A DNA stretch of 64,000 nucleotides, taken from NCBI RefSeq assembly GCF_006152065.1, contig NZ_VDFW01000025.1, positions 1 through 64,000 of the forward strand, given 5' to 3'. Of this stretch, positions 8,259 to 16,103 are shown in pieces. Source of the DNA: Amycolatopsis alkalitolerans (GTDB lineage Bacteria; Actinomycetota; Actinomycetes; Mycobacteriales; Pseudonocardiaceae). The notes under the pieces are model-generated. The model did no database searches, was not told the DNA's origin, and was given only the letters and a program-made list of their open reading frames with translations. The position numbers and the translations under genes are program-made. Every line of letters starts with the position of its first letter. Positions within the stretch are counted from its first letter, which is position 1.

Positions 8259-9281
8259 TCAGGGCTTCCGGGCCACCAGCAGATCCCGCAGGATCGCCTG
8301 GTCGACCCGGTGCGCGAACTCGCCCAGTTCCCGCACCTCGAGCCCGGCCGCCGTGAGGATCTCTGCGATCTCCACACGTTTGGTGACGTTGGTGTTCCAC
8401 GAGATCCCGAGCGCGCCGCCGGAGCGCAGCGTGCGCACCCAGGCCGGAACCGCCTGGGCCAGCAGCTCGCGCGGGTTGCGGGACAGCTCCTGGGAACGGT
8501 GGCTGCCGTGCTGCACGCCGTAGGGCGCGTCGGTGACGATCGCGTCCACGGAACCGGCCTTCAGCAGGTCCGCCCCGGTCACGGTGTCGCAGTTGTAGTA
8601 GGTGACGTGGCGGAGTTCGCCCGCCTTGTACTGCTCCTTGGTCACCGCGAAGGCGAGCTCGAGCCGCTGGCCCAGCTTGACCTTGTTGCGCCGCAACTGT
8701 CCCGACTCCACGGTGTGCTTGATCCGGTGGGTGCGCAGCCAGGTCTTGACGAACTGCTCGTAGGCGTCGAAATCGCGCCGGTCGAGCTCGATGCCCGTCG
8801 CGTCGAGGCCGTAGTTCATCGCCTGGTTGAGGGTGGTTCCCCGGCCGCACAGCGGGTCCAGGACGTGCAGGGGCTCGCGCAGGAAGGCCGTGGGGTCCGA
8901 AGTGGACAGCAGCGTGACGTTCAGCAGCAGCCTGGTGAACAGCTCGTTGGTCTTGCCGGCGTACTTCTGGATGGTGAGCAGGTCCGAGCCGAACTCGTCC
9001 AGCGGCGCGACCTCGACCGGGCGCAGCAGCTCGCCGGTCAGCTCGAACAGGGCATACAGCGAGGACAGGTTCGACAGCAGCTCGACGTCCTCTTCGGACA
9101 GCCGGGCGGTGGTCGAGAACGTCACGTAGGTGACGCCGCCGAGACGCCGTTCGCCGAGCTCTTCGGGCGTGGTGCTCAGCGCCTGGCCGAACACGCCCAG
9201 TTCGGCGCGCAGCAGCGCGGCCGAGGCGTCGGCGTAGACCCGGTTGGCCGAGGGGTAGAGGAGGATCCCATAGTCGAACAT
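8259..9281 (-). CDS. TRM11-family SAM-dependent RNA methyltransferase
   Basis: A 340-residue protein of the UPF0020/TRM11 methyltransferase group. The N-terminal ~120 residues form a separate domain beginning MFDYGILLYPSANRVY. The catalytic half has the SAM-binding motif VLDPLCGRGTTLNQAM and motif IV as VTDAPYGVQHG, where the usual (D/N)PPY is DAPY. Members methylate guanine or other bases in tRNA, but some act on DNA, so the substrate is inferred only. It faces nrnA across a 24-bp intergenic region, and a TACGCT hexamer lies eight bases before the ATG, with no Shine-Dalgarno sequence. It is 43 bp upstream of fdhA and on the same strand, without evidence of co-function. Confidence 0.82.
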   Translation of the reverse strand: MFDYGILLYPSANRVYADASAALLRAELGVFGQALSTTPEELGERRLGGVTYVTFSTTARLSEEDVELLSNLSSLYALFELTGELLRPVEVAPLDEFGSDLLTIQKYAGKTNELFTRLLLNVTLLSTSDPTAFLREPLHVLDPLCGRGTTLNQAMNYGLDATGIELDRRDFDAYEQFVKTWLRTHRIKHTVESGQLRRNKVKLGQRLELAFAVTKEQYKAGELRHVTYYNCDTVTGADLLKAGSVDAIVTDAPYGVQHGSHRSQELSRNPRELLAQAVPAWVRTLRSGGALGISWNTNVTKRVEIAEILTAAGLEVRELGEFAHRVDQAILRDLLVARKP

Positions 9282-9289
9282 CGCGGAAA

Positions 9290-9295
9290 AGCGTA
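9290..9295 (-). promoter_or_regulatory. -10 box, leaderless promoter of methyltransferase gene
   Basis: TACGCT ends eight bases before the ATG at 9281. It shares two bases (9294-9295) with the divergent -10 box of nrnA. Confidence 0.5.
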
Positions 9296-9299
9296 GCTT
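9294..9299 (+). promoter_or_regulatory. -10 box, leaderless promoter of nrnA
   Basis: TAGCTT is followed by six bases and then the nrnA ATG at 9306, with no ribosome binding site, the pattern of a leaderless transcript. It overlaps the opposing -10 hexamer. Confidence 0.55.
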
Positions 9300-9305
9300 G
9301 CCCGC

Positions 9306-10286
9306 ATGAGCCCTTCTTCGCCGCTCGACCTGTTGCGGGCCGCCACCGACGTCACGCTGCTGGCCCACGTCCGCCCCGACGCCGACGCGCTCGGCAGCGC
9401 GCTCGCGCTCGGCCGCGCGCTGCACCAGCGAGGAGCGACCGTGCGGGTGTCGTTCGCGCTGCCCGGCGAGATCCCGGAGAGCTTGCGCGGGCTGGACGCG
9501 GGCAACCTCGTGGTCCCGGCCGCGGAGGTCCCGGCTTCGAGCCCGCTGGTCGTCTGCTGTGACACCCCGGCGCCCGCGCGGCTGGGGTCGCTCGCCGACC
9601 GGGTCGAGGCGACGAAGGCCGCGGGCGGCTCGGTCCTGGTGATCGACCATCACGCCTCGAACACCCGCTATGGCACGCACCATGTCGTGGACGATTCCGC
9701 CGAGGCGACCGTGGTGCTCGTGTTGAAGCTGCTCGACGAACTGGGCGTGCCGCTGGACGAGCCCATCGCGCGGTGCCTCTACGCCGGCCTGGTGACCGAC
9801 ACGAGCGGTTTCCGGCGCGCGACACCGTCGACGCACCGCGCCGCCGCCCGCCTGCTCGAGGCGGGCGTCGACCCGGACCGGCTCGCCAGGGAGGTCGTCG
9901 ACGACCACCCGTTCGCCTGGCTGCCGATGCTGTCGAAGGCACTCGGCACCGCCCGGCTGGAGCCCGAAGCCGCCCAGGGGTACGGGCTCGCCTATGCCTA
10001 CGTGACCCTCGAAGCGGCGGCGGACGTCCGCCTCGAAGAGGTCGAGGCCGTGGTCGACGTCGTGCGGTCCATCCGGGACGCCGAGGTCGCCGCCGCGTTC
10101 AAGCAGCAGGGGCCCCGAGAGTGGACCGTGTCGCTGCGCGCGGTCGGGAAGATCGACGTCTCGGCCGCCGCGCGCCGGCTCGGCGGCGGCGGGCACCGGC
10201 TCGCCGCGGGCTGCACCGTGCACGGCACCGAGGAGGAGGTGCTCGCCGCCGTACGCGACGCCCTGGCAGGCGCCCCGCTCCTGTAG
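9306..10286 (+). CDS. nrnA: DHH-DHHA1 phosphoesterase, NrnA-like (nanoRNase / pAp phosphatase)
   Basis: A 326-residue DHH-family phosphoesterase. Metal-binding motifs are HVRPDADALGSALALG near residue 20 and VIDHHASN near residue 115; the C-terminal DHHA1 substrate-binding motif appears as LGGGGHRLAAGC. Family members degrade 2-5 nt RNAs and dephosphorylate 3'-phosphoadenosine 5'-phosphate, linking RNA turnover to sulfur assimilation. In actinomycetes this gene normally sits between rbfA and a MATE transporter upstream of truB; here the MATE and truB neighbours are retained, but a different set of genes lies to the left. The start is supported by the -10 hexamer six bases upstream. Confidence 0.92.
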   Translation: MSPSSPLDLLRAATDVTLLAHVRPDADALGSALALGRALHQRGATVRVSFALPGEIPESLRGLDAGNLVVPAAEVPASSPLVVCCDTPAPARLGSLADRVEATKAAGGSVLVIDHHASNTRYGTHHVVDDSAEATVVLVLKLLDELGVPLDEPIARCLYAGLVTDTSGFRRATPSTHRAAARLLEAGVDPDRLAREVVDDHPFAWLPMLSKALGTARLEPEAAQGYGLAYAYVTLEAAADVRLEEVEAVVDVVRSIRDAEVAAAFKQQGPREWTVSLRAVGKIDVSAAARRLGGGGHRLAAGCTVHGTEEEVLAAVRDALAGAPLL

Positions 10287-10293
10287 GCCCGGC

Positions 10294-10299
10294 TAATGT
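10294..10299 (+). promoter_or_regulatory. -10 box, leaderless promoter of MATE gene
   Basis: TAATGT, seven bases, then GTG at 10307. This spacing decides the GTG over the ATG two codons later. Confidence 0.55.
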
Positions 10300-10306
10300 G
10301 CTGAGC

Positions 10307-11611
10307 GTGCAGATGACCGGGGTACCCGCGAAGCAGGTGTTCGGGCTCGCGATCCCCGCGCTCGGCGTGCTGTGCGCCGAACCGCTGTACGTCCTCGTCG
10401 ACACCGCGGTCGTCGGCCACCTGGGCGCACTCCCACTCGCCGGGCTCGCGCTCGGTGGCGTGGTGCTCTCGCAGATCTCCACCCAGCTGACCTTCCTGTC
10501 CTACGGCACGACCGCGCGCACGGCCCGGCTGCACGGCGCGGGCCGCCGCGCGGAGGCGGTGAGCGAAGGCGTGCAGGCGACCTGGCTCGCGATCCTCGTC
10601 GGGCTGGTCCTGCTCGCCGCGGGTCAACTGCTGGCCGGGCCGATCGCGCGGGCGCTGGCCGGCAATGACGAGATCGCGGGCGCGGCGGTGTCGTGGCTGC
10701 GGATCGCGCTGTGCGGCGCACCGCTGATCCTCGTCACGATGGCCGGCAACGGCTGGATGCGCGGCGTGCAGGACGCGGTCCGGCCACTGCGCTATGTGCT
10801 GGCTGGCAACGGGATTTCGGCCGTGCTGTGCCCGCTGCTGGTGTACGTGGCCGGGTGGGGCCTGGAAGGTTCCGCGGTGGCGAACCTCGTCGCGCAGGTG
10901 ATCTCGGCGAGCATGTTCCTGCGCGCCCTGCTCGCCGAGCGGGTCTCGCTGCGGCCGCATCCGGCGGTCATGCGCGCCCAGTTGGGCATGGGGCGAGATC
11001 TCGTGCTGCGGAGCCTCGCGTTCCAGGCCTGTTTCGTCTCGGCCGCGGCCGTGGCGGCCCGGACGTCGGCCGCGGCGGTCGGTGCGCACCAGATCGTGCT
11101 GCAGCTGTGGACGTTCCTGTCGCTCGTGCTCGACTCGGTCGCCATCGCCGCGCAGTCGCTCGTCGGTGCCGCGCTGGGCGGCGGCGAGCAGCGGCGGGCG
11201 AAAGGCGTCGCCGCTCAGATCACCTTGTACGGCCTGATCTTCGGTTGCGTGCTGTGCGCCGTGTTCGCCGCCGCGTCGGGCGTGCTGCCGCACGCGTTCA
11301 CCTCGGATCCCGGGGTGCTGGGGGAGGTCCCGCACGCGTGGTGGTTCTTCGTCGCGCTGCAACCCGTGGCGGGTGTGGTGTTCGCGCTCGACGGGGTGCT
11401 GCTCGGTGCGGGTGACGCGGCCTTCCTGCGCACGGCGACGCTCGCCAGCGCGGCGATCGGGTTCCTGCCGCTGATCTGGATCTCGCTCGCGTTCGGCTGG
11501 GGGCTGACCGGGATCTGGACCGGGCTGTCGCTGTTCATGGCGCTGCGGCTCGCGACGGTGCTCGCGCGGTGGCGTTCCGGGCACTGGGCCGTGCCGGGTG
11601 CCGTGCGCTGA
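10307..11611 (+). CDS. MATE family efflux transporter (DinF-like)
   Basis: A 434-residue membrane protein with about 12 hydrophobic segments in two homologous halves. It matches the MATE fold at VLVDTAVVGHLGALPLAGLA in the first half and AAVGAHQIVLQLWTFLSLVL in the second. MATE proteins of the DinF branch exchange cations or protons for organic cations and other toxic compounds. The gene follows nrnA by 20 bp and has its own -10 hexamer, so it may be transcribed both from nrnA and separately. In related actinomycetes the nrnA-MATE-truB order is common; here a second transporter, TetR and GNAT genes separate it from truB. Substrate unknown. Confidence 0.9.
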   Translation: MQMTGVPAKQVFGLAIPALGVLCAEPLYVLVDTAVVGHLGALPLAGLALGGVVLSQISTQLTFLSYGTTARTARLHGAGRRAEAVSEGVQATWLAILVGLVLLAAGQLLAGPIARALAGNDEIAGAAVSWLRIALCGAPLILVTMAGNGWMRGVQDAVRPLRYVLAGNGISAVLCPLLVYVAGWGLEGSAVANLVAQVISASMFLRALLAERVSLRPHPAVMRAQLGMGRDLVLRSLAFQACFVSAAAVAARTSAAAVGAHQIVLQLWTFLSLVLDSVAIAAQSLVGAALGGGEQRRAKGVAAQITLYGLIFGCVLCAVFAAASGVLPHAFTSDPGVLGEVPHAWWFFVALQPVAGVVFALDGVLLGAGDAAFLRTATLASAAIGFLPLIWISLAFGWGLTGIWTGLSLFMALRLATVLARWRSGHWAVPGAVR

Positions 11612-11714
11612 CCACTGTGGCCGATCACACCGCGGTCACCGGTAAGTTTCTTCTTCGCATCAGCGATATACCCAGCGGTTCCCCCGCTCCCGACTCGGCC
11701 AGGAGGCTTCGTTC

Positions 11715-13046
11715 GTGCCGCCCGCGCAGGCACCCGTGATCGGCAAGGCCAGCCGCCGATCGTGGTTCATCTGGTTCACCGCAGCTCTCGTCTACCTCCT
11801 CGCCGTCTTCCACCGCACCTCGTTCGGGGTCGCCGGACTGGAAGCCGCCGACCGCTTCGGGGTCGGCGCCGCGGCCCTGAGCGCGTTCACCGTCCTGCAG
11901 GTCGGCGTGTACGCCGCCATGCAGATCCCGACCGGCGTCCTCGTCGACCGCTACGGTCCCCGCAAGATCCTCGTCACCGCCCTGCTGTTCCTCGGCCTCG
12001 GCCAGACCGTGCTGGCGCTCGCGACGTCCTACGGCGTGGGGCTGCTTGCCCGCGGCGTACTTGGCTTCGGCGACGCGCTCACCTTCGTCAGCGTGCTGCG
12101 GCTCGTCGCCGCGCACTTCCCGGGCCGGCAGTACGCCGTGGTCACCTCCTTCACCACCGCCATCGGGTTCATCGGCAATCTCGCCGCGACCGTCCCGCTC
12201 ACCCTGCTGCTCGCCGGACCGGGCTGGCTGCCGACCTTCCTCGCCGCCGGCCTGCTCACCGCGCTGTATTCGGCGTTCGTCGCGGCGCGCGTGAAGGACA
12301 CCCCAAGCGGCCACACCGCGAAGGCCGTGGCGGTGGACCGCCGCGAGTTGCTGCGGCAGATCCGCGTCACGTGGCGCGTGCCCGGCACCCGGCTCGGGTT
12401 CTGGGTGCACTTCTCGACGATGTTCGCGCCGAACGTGCTGACCCTGCTGTGGGGTGTGCCGTTCCTCGTGGAGGGGCAGGGCATGGCGCCGGCGGCGGCG
12501 AGCGCGCTGCTGACGGTGTTCGTGTTCGGGTCGATGATCGGCGGGCCGGTGGTCGGCGCGCTCATCGCGGCGCGGCCGGGGCTGCGGATGCCGCTCGTCG
12601 GCGGTTATCTCGGCGGCGCCGCGCTCGTCTGGGCGCTGCTGCTGGGCTGGCCGGGCCCGATCCCGGCGGCGATCCTGGTGCCCTGCTTCGCTTTCCTGTC
12701 CCTGGGCGGGCCGGCCTCGATGATCGGCTTCGCGCTCGCGCGGGACTACAACCCGCTCCATCGCGTCGGCACGGCGACGGGTGTGGTCAACGTCGGCGGT
12801 TTCGCCGCGACCACGGTCACCGCGCTGCTGATCGGGGTGCTGCTGCAGTACAGCGGCAGCTTCCGGATCGCGCTGCTCGCGGTCGTGGCCGTGCTGGCGC
12901 TCGGCACGGTGCGGATGCTCGTCTGGTGGCGCCGGGCACGCGCGGAACTGTTCGCCGCGCAGGCGCGCGGGGAAGACGTGCCGGTGCAGGTCCGCCGTTA
13001 CCCGTGGGACGTCCCCGAACGGCGCCCGGTCCCGGTGGCGGCGTAG
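11715..13046 (+). CDS. MFS transporter, nitrate/sugar-phosphate-like fold
   Basis: A 443-residue major facilitator with about 12 hydrophobic segments. The loop 2-3 signature appears as GVLVDRYGPRKILVTALL and a glycine-rich helix as RGVLGFGDALTFVSVLRLVA. The GTG start is preceded by AGGAGG with eight-base spacing. The C-terminal ~40 residues are hydrophilic (ARAELFAAQARGEDVPVQV). The 3' end overlaps the convergent tetR gene by 49 nt. Substrate cannot be inferred; the broad subfamily (OPA/ACS/NNP-type MFS) is a guess from the WFTAALVYLLAVFHRTSFG opening. Confidence 0.88.
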   Translation: MPPAQAPVIGKASRRSWFIWFTAALVYLLAVFHRTSFGVAGLEAADRFGVGAAALSAFTVLQVGVYAAMQIPTGVLVDRYGPRKILVTALLFLGLGQTVLALATSYGVGLLARGVLGFGDALTFVSVLRLVAAHFPGRQYAVVTSFTTAIGFIGNLAATVPLTLLLAGPGWLPTFLAAGLLTALYSAFVAARVKDTPSGHTAKAVAVDRRELLRQIRVTWRVPGTRLGFWVHFSTMFAPNVLTLLWGVPFLVEGQGMAPAAASALLTVFVFGSMIGGPVVGALIAARPGLRMPLVGGYLGGAALVWALLLGWPGPIPAAILVPCFAFLSLGGPASMIGFALARDYNPLHRVGTATGVVNVGGFAATTVTALLIGVLLQYSGSFRIALLAVVAVLALGTVRMLVWWRRARAELFAAQARGEDVPVQVRRYPWDVPERRPVPVAA

Positions 13047-13630
13047 CCCAGCCCGAACGCGTCCAGCGCGCGGTCGAGCAACGCTTCCTGCCGGTCCGGC
13101 GAGTAGGCGTGACCGTCCGCCGCCGCGAGCGTGTTGACGCCTTCGACCAGGGCCACGAGCGCGGTCGCGACCTCCGTGCGCGCCCGCTCGTCCCAGCCGG
13201 GGCGGGCGGACGCGAGGAGGCGGCCGACCCTCGCGAGGAAGGCGCGGTTCGCCGTGACATGCCGGGCGGCGAGGTCCGGGTCCGTGAGCGAAGCGGTGAG
13301 GTAGCCCAGCCAGACCCGCGCCTCCTGCCGCTTGCCGTGGTCGATCGACGCGGCGTAGCGCAGGATGGCGCGCAGCACCTCGACCGGCGGGCCACCCTCG
13401 GCCTCCCGCTCGTCCATCCGCCGCCCCGTGCGCTCGTGCAGCAGGTCCCGCGCGTGCAGCAGGAGCGCCCGCTTGTCCGGGAAGCGGTGGAGGACCAGGC
13501 CGGTCGTGCATCCGGCCGCCGTCGCGACGGCCCGCAGGGTCAGCCCCTGCGGGCCGGCCTCGGCCATGATCCGCCAGACGGCGCGCGAGATCCGTTCGGC
13601 CTGCTCGGTCCGGTCCGCCGTCCGTGCCAT
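12998..13630 (-). CDS. TetR/AcrR family regulator
   Basis: A 210-residue TetR-type repressor. The N-terminal helix-turn-helix lies around residues 10-55 (ISRAVWRIMAEAGPQGLTLR then AGCTTGLVLHRFPDKRALLL); the C-terminal two thirds form the ligand-binding domain. The ATG follows GGAGG closely. It is divergent to a GNAT gene, and the intergenic space holds two overlapping palindromes (13642-13663) that very probably are its operator, giving autoregulation and control of the GNAT gene. Its 3' end overlaps the convergent MFS gene by 49 nt, so it could also affect that transporter indirectly. Ligand unknown. Confidence 0.9.
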   Translation of the reverse strand: MARTADRTEQAERISRAVWRIMAEAGPQGLTLRAVATAAGCTTGLVLHRFPDKRALLLHARDLLHERTGRRMDEREAEGGPPVEVLRAILRYAASIDHGKRQEARVWLGYLTASLTDPDLAARHVTANRAFLARVGRLLASARPGWDERARTEVATALVALVEGVNTLAAADGHAYSPDRQEALLDRALDAFGLGYAATGTGRRSGTSHG

Positions 13631-13641
13631 GGTCCTCCATT

Positions 13642-13663
13642 CCGTAACGTCTGTTACGGTAAC
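13642..13663. promoter_or_regulatory. TetR operator candidate, two overlapping palindromes
   Basis: CCGTAAC-GTCT-GTTACGG (13642-13659) is a perfect 7-bp inverted repeat, and GTTAC-G-GTAAC (13653-13663) is a second palindrome sharing the right arm. They lie between the divergent tetR and GNAT genes and cover the GNAT -10 box. Confidence 0.7.
13655..13660 (+). promoter_or_regulatory. -10 box, leaderless promoter of GNAT gene
   Basis: TACGGT, seven bases, then GTG at 13668 (an ATG follows directly). The hexamer is inside the palindromic operator, so bound repressor would block it. Confidence 0.55.
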
Positions 13664-13667
13664 AGTC

Positions 13668-14129
13668 GTGATGACCATCGCGGTGGAGGACTGGGACGCC
13701 CCGGACGGCGCCGCGCTGCGGGCCGCGCAACGCGCCGAACTCGACGCGCGGTACGACTTCGCGGACCACGAACCGGGCCGCACGCCGTCCGCCGAGGACA
13801 TCGCCGTGTTCGTGGTGGCCCGCCGGAAGGGCCGCGCCGTCGGGTGCGGGGCGCTGCGGCTACTCGAGGCCGGGGTGGCCGAGATCAAGCGGATGTACGT
13901 CGTGCCCGAAGCGCGCGGCAGTGGCGCCGCGGTCGCGATCCTGCGAGAGCTGGAGGCGCGCGCGGGGCGGCTCGGGGTCGGCACGCTGAAGCTGGAGACC
14001 GGGACCGCGCAGCCCGACGCGATCCGCTTCTACGAGCGCGAAGGTTACCGGCGGATCGACAATTTCGGTCCCTACCAGGGCGAATCGCTGTCCCGGTGCT
14101 ACGGCCGGGACCTGGCGGCCGCCCGGTAG
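13668..14129 (+). CDS. GNAT family N-acetyltransferase
   Basis: A 153-residue acetyltransferase with a single GNAT domain. The acetyl-CoA pyrophosphate loop is seen as VVPEARGSGAAVAILRELE, preceded by the beta-4 strand VAEIKRMYV, and the C-terminal AIRFYEREGYRRIDNF is typical. GNAT enzymes transfer acetyl groups to amines of small molecules or proteins; substrate unknown. GTG 13668 is immediately followed by ATG 13671, either could initiate. It is divergent from a TetR regulator and its stop codon TAG forms the first three bases of the truB -10 hexamer. Confidence 0.85.
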   Translation: MMTIAVEDWDAPDGAALRAAQRAELDARYDFADHEPGRTPSAEDIAVFVVARRKGRAVGCGALRLLEAGVAEIKRMYVVPEARGSGAAVAILRELEARAGRLGVGTLKLETGTAQPDAIRFYEREGYRRIDNFGPYQGESLSRCYGRDLAAAR

Positions 14130-14132
14130 GGT
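14127..14132 (+). promoter_or_regulatory. -10 box of truB overlapping the GNAT stop codon
   Basis: TAGGGT begins with the TAG stop of the preceding gene and is eight bases before the truB GTG. Confidence 0.5.
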
Positions 14133-14140
14133 GTGCCGTC

Positions 14141-15034
14141 GTGCCACCGAAGACCCCGCCCCCGCCGCCCGGTCTGCTCGTCGTCGACAAGCCGCCGGGG
14201 ATGACCTCGCACGACGTCGTCGCCCGGGTGCGGCGGATCATGGGCACGCGCCGGGTCGGGCACGCCGGCACGCTCGACCCGATGGCCACCGGAGTGCTGG
14301 TGCTGGGCATCGAGCGCGCCACGAAGCTCCTCGGCCATCTCGCGCTCGACCGCAAGACCTACGTCGCCACGCTGTCCCTCGGCGTCTCGACCACGACCGA
14401 CGACGCCGAGGGCGAGCGACTGTCCACAGCGGACACGAGCGGGGTGACCGACGAGGAGATCGCGGCCGGGATCGCCGGGCTCACCGGGGAGATCGAGCAG
14501 GTGCCCAGCGCGGTGAGCGCGGTCAAGGTCGCCGGGAAGCGCGCCTACGCCCGCGTCCGCGCGGGGGAGGAGGTCGCGCTCGCGGCGCGCAAGGTCACCG
14601 TCTACCGCTTCGACCTGCTCGCCACCCGCCACGAGACCGATCGCGTCGAACTCGACGCCGTCATCGAGTGCTCGTCGGGCACCTACGTCCGGGCGCTGGC
14701 CCGGGATCTGGGCGCGCGGCTGGGGGTCGGCGGGCATCTGGCGGCCCTGCGCCGGACGTCGGTCGGCCCGTTCACCCTCGCCACGGCCAGGACGCTCGAA
14801 CAGCTGGAAGCCGAGCCCCGGCTCTCGCTCGACCTCAGTGGCGCGGTCGCGGCCGCCTTCCCCCGCTACGACGTGGACGCCGCCACGGCCAAGGCCGTCC
14901 GGTTTGGACAGCAGGTGCGCGCGTCCGGGATCGGGGGCACCTACGGCGTGTTCGACCCGGACGGCCGAGCCCTCGCGCTCGCCGTCGACGCCGGCGGCGT
15001 GGCCCGGTCGGTGGTCGTGCTCGACCCGGCCTAA
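14141..15034 (+). CDS. truB: tRNA pseudouridine(55) synthase TruB
   Basis: A 297-residue pseudouridine synthase that isomerises U55 in the T-arm of tRNAs. The opening GLLVVDKPPGMTSHDVVARV and the catalytic aspartate motif VGHAGTLDPMATGVLVLG are diagnostic; SSGTYVRALARDLG is the conserved later motif. The C-terminal ~90 residues are the actinobacterial variant of the extra RNA-binding domain. Start GTG at 14141 is supported by the -10 hexamer upstream and the absence of a ribosome binding site. ribF follows after 11 bp. Confidence 0.96.
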   Translation: MPPKTPPPPPGLLVVDKPPGMTSHDVVARVRRIMGTRRVGHAGTLDPMATGVLVLGIERATKLLGHLALDRKTYVATLSLGVSTTTDDAEGERLSTADTSGVTDEEIAAGIAGLTGEIEQVPSAVSAVKVAGKRAYARVRAGEEVALAARKVTVYRFDLLATRHETDRVELDAVIECSSGTYVRALARDLGARLGVGGHLAALRRTSVGPFTLATARTLEQLEAEPRLSLDLSGAVAAAFPRYDVDAATAKAVRFGQQVRASGIGGTYGVFDPDGRALALAVDAGGVARSVVVLDPA

Positions 15035-15037
15035 GGT
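15032..15037 (+). promoter_or_regulatory. -10 box of ribF overlapping the truB stop codon
   Basis: TAAGGT starts with the truB stop TAA and lies eight bases before the ribF GTG at 15046. Confidence 0.5.
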
Positions 15038-15045
15038 TGACCACC

Positions 15046-16002
15046 GTGCAGAGGTGGCGTGGGCTCGAAGATCTCCCCGGTGGCTGGGGCCGGTGCGTGG
15101 TCACCATCGGCGTGTTCGACGGGGTGCACCGCGGGCATCAGGTGCTCATCGGCAAGACGGCAGAGATCGCCAAGACCCGGAACCTGCCCAGCGTCATGCT
15201 CACCTTCGATCCGCACCCCTCGGAGGTCATCCGCCCCGGCAGCCATCCGGCGCAGCTGACCACGCTGCGCCGCAAGGCCGAGCTGGTCGAGGAGATGGGC
15301 ATCGACGTGTTCGCGGTGCTGCCGTTCACGCCCGAGCTGATGCACATGTCCGCGGACGAGTTCGTGCACGAGATCCTGGTGGACCGGCTGCACGCCGCCG
15401 CCGTCGTCGTCGGCGAGAACTTCACCTTCGGCTCGAAGGCGGCCGGCACCGTGCCGGTGCTGCGGGAGCTGGGCCGCCGCTTCGGGTTCGTCACCTACGG
15501 CGCCGAGCTGCAGGGCGAGCACAACGACAACACCGAGATCATGTTCTCCTCGACGTACGTGCGCTCGTGCATCGACGCCGGTGACGTGGTGGCCGCGGCC
15601 GAGGCGCTCGGGCGGCCGCACCGGCTCGAAGGGATCATCGTGCGCGGCGACGGCCGTGGCCACGATCTGGGCTACCCGACGGCGAACCTGTCCACCCCGC
15701 GGTTCGCCGCCGTGCCCGCCGACGGGGTGTACGCGTGCTGGTTCGTCCGCGGGGCCGACCCGGACCGCCGCCTGCCCGCCGCGGTCTCGGTCGGCACGAA
15801 CCCCACGTTCTCCGGTCGCGAGCGCACCGTCGAGGCGTTCGTGCTCGACGTCGACGAGGACTTCTACGGCCAGTACGTCGGCCTCGACTTCGTCAGTCGC
15901 CTTCGCGACCAGATCCGCTTCGGCAGCTCCGCCGAGCTGGTCGAGCAGATCGACGACGATGTCACTCGGACGAGGGAAATCCTCGGCTTGACCCGCGGTT
16001 GA
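15046..16002 (+). CDS. ribF: Bifunctional riboflavin kinase / FAD synthetase
   Basis: A 318-residue enzyme making FMN and then FAD. The N-terminal adenylyltransferase domain has VVTIGVFDGVHRGHQVLIG and the ISSTxVR-type motif seen as FSSTYVRSCID. The C-terminal riboflavin kinase domain begins near residue 190, with HDLGYPTANLSTP (GxPTAN motif) and SVGTNPTF. Length and order are standard. The transcript appears leaderless from the -10 overlapping the truB stop. FAD supply may matter for the flavin enzymes nearby (ThyX, PyrD), though that is not a specific link. Confidence 0.96.
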   Translation: MQRWRGLEDLPGGWGRCVVTIGVFDGVHRGHQVLIGKTAEIAKTRNLPSVMLTFDPHPSEVIRPGSHPAQLTTLRRKAELVEEMGIDVFAVLPFTPELMHMSADEFVHEILVDRLHAAAVVVGENFTFGSKAAGTVPVLRELGRRFGFVTYGAELQGEHNDNTEIMFSSTYVRSCIDAGDVVAAAEALGRPHRLEGIIVRGDGRGHDLGYPTANLSTPRFAAVPADGVYACWFVRGADPDRRLPAAVSVGTNPTFSGRERTVEAFVLDVDEDFYGQYVGLDFVSRLRDQIRFGSSAELVEQIDDDVTRTREILGLTRG

Positions 16003-16103
16003 GTGCGTTTGCGAATCAGTCACCGAAAGCGCACCGCGGATCGGATCATTCCTGGCAAAATGCAGGGCGGCGCGTGACGGGGAGCGAAGGGGAGAGCAGG
16101 CCG

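Noticed and set aside
4946-8356. A 1136-codon open frame on the plus strand across the formate dehydrogenase genes
   Set aside because: It is the antisense shadow of fdhA, as expected for GC-rich codon usage; its product is low-complexity and matches no family.
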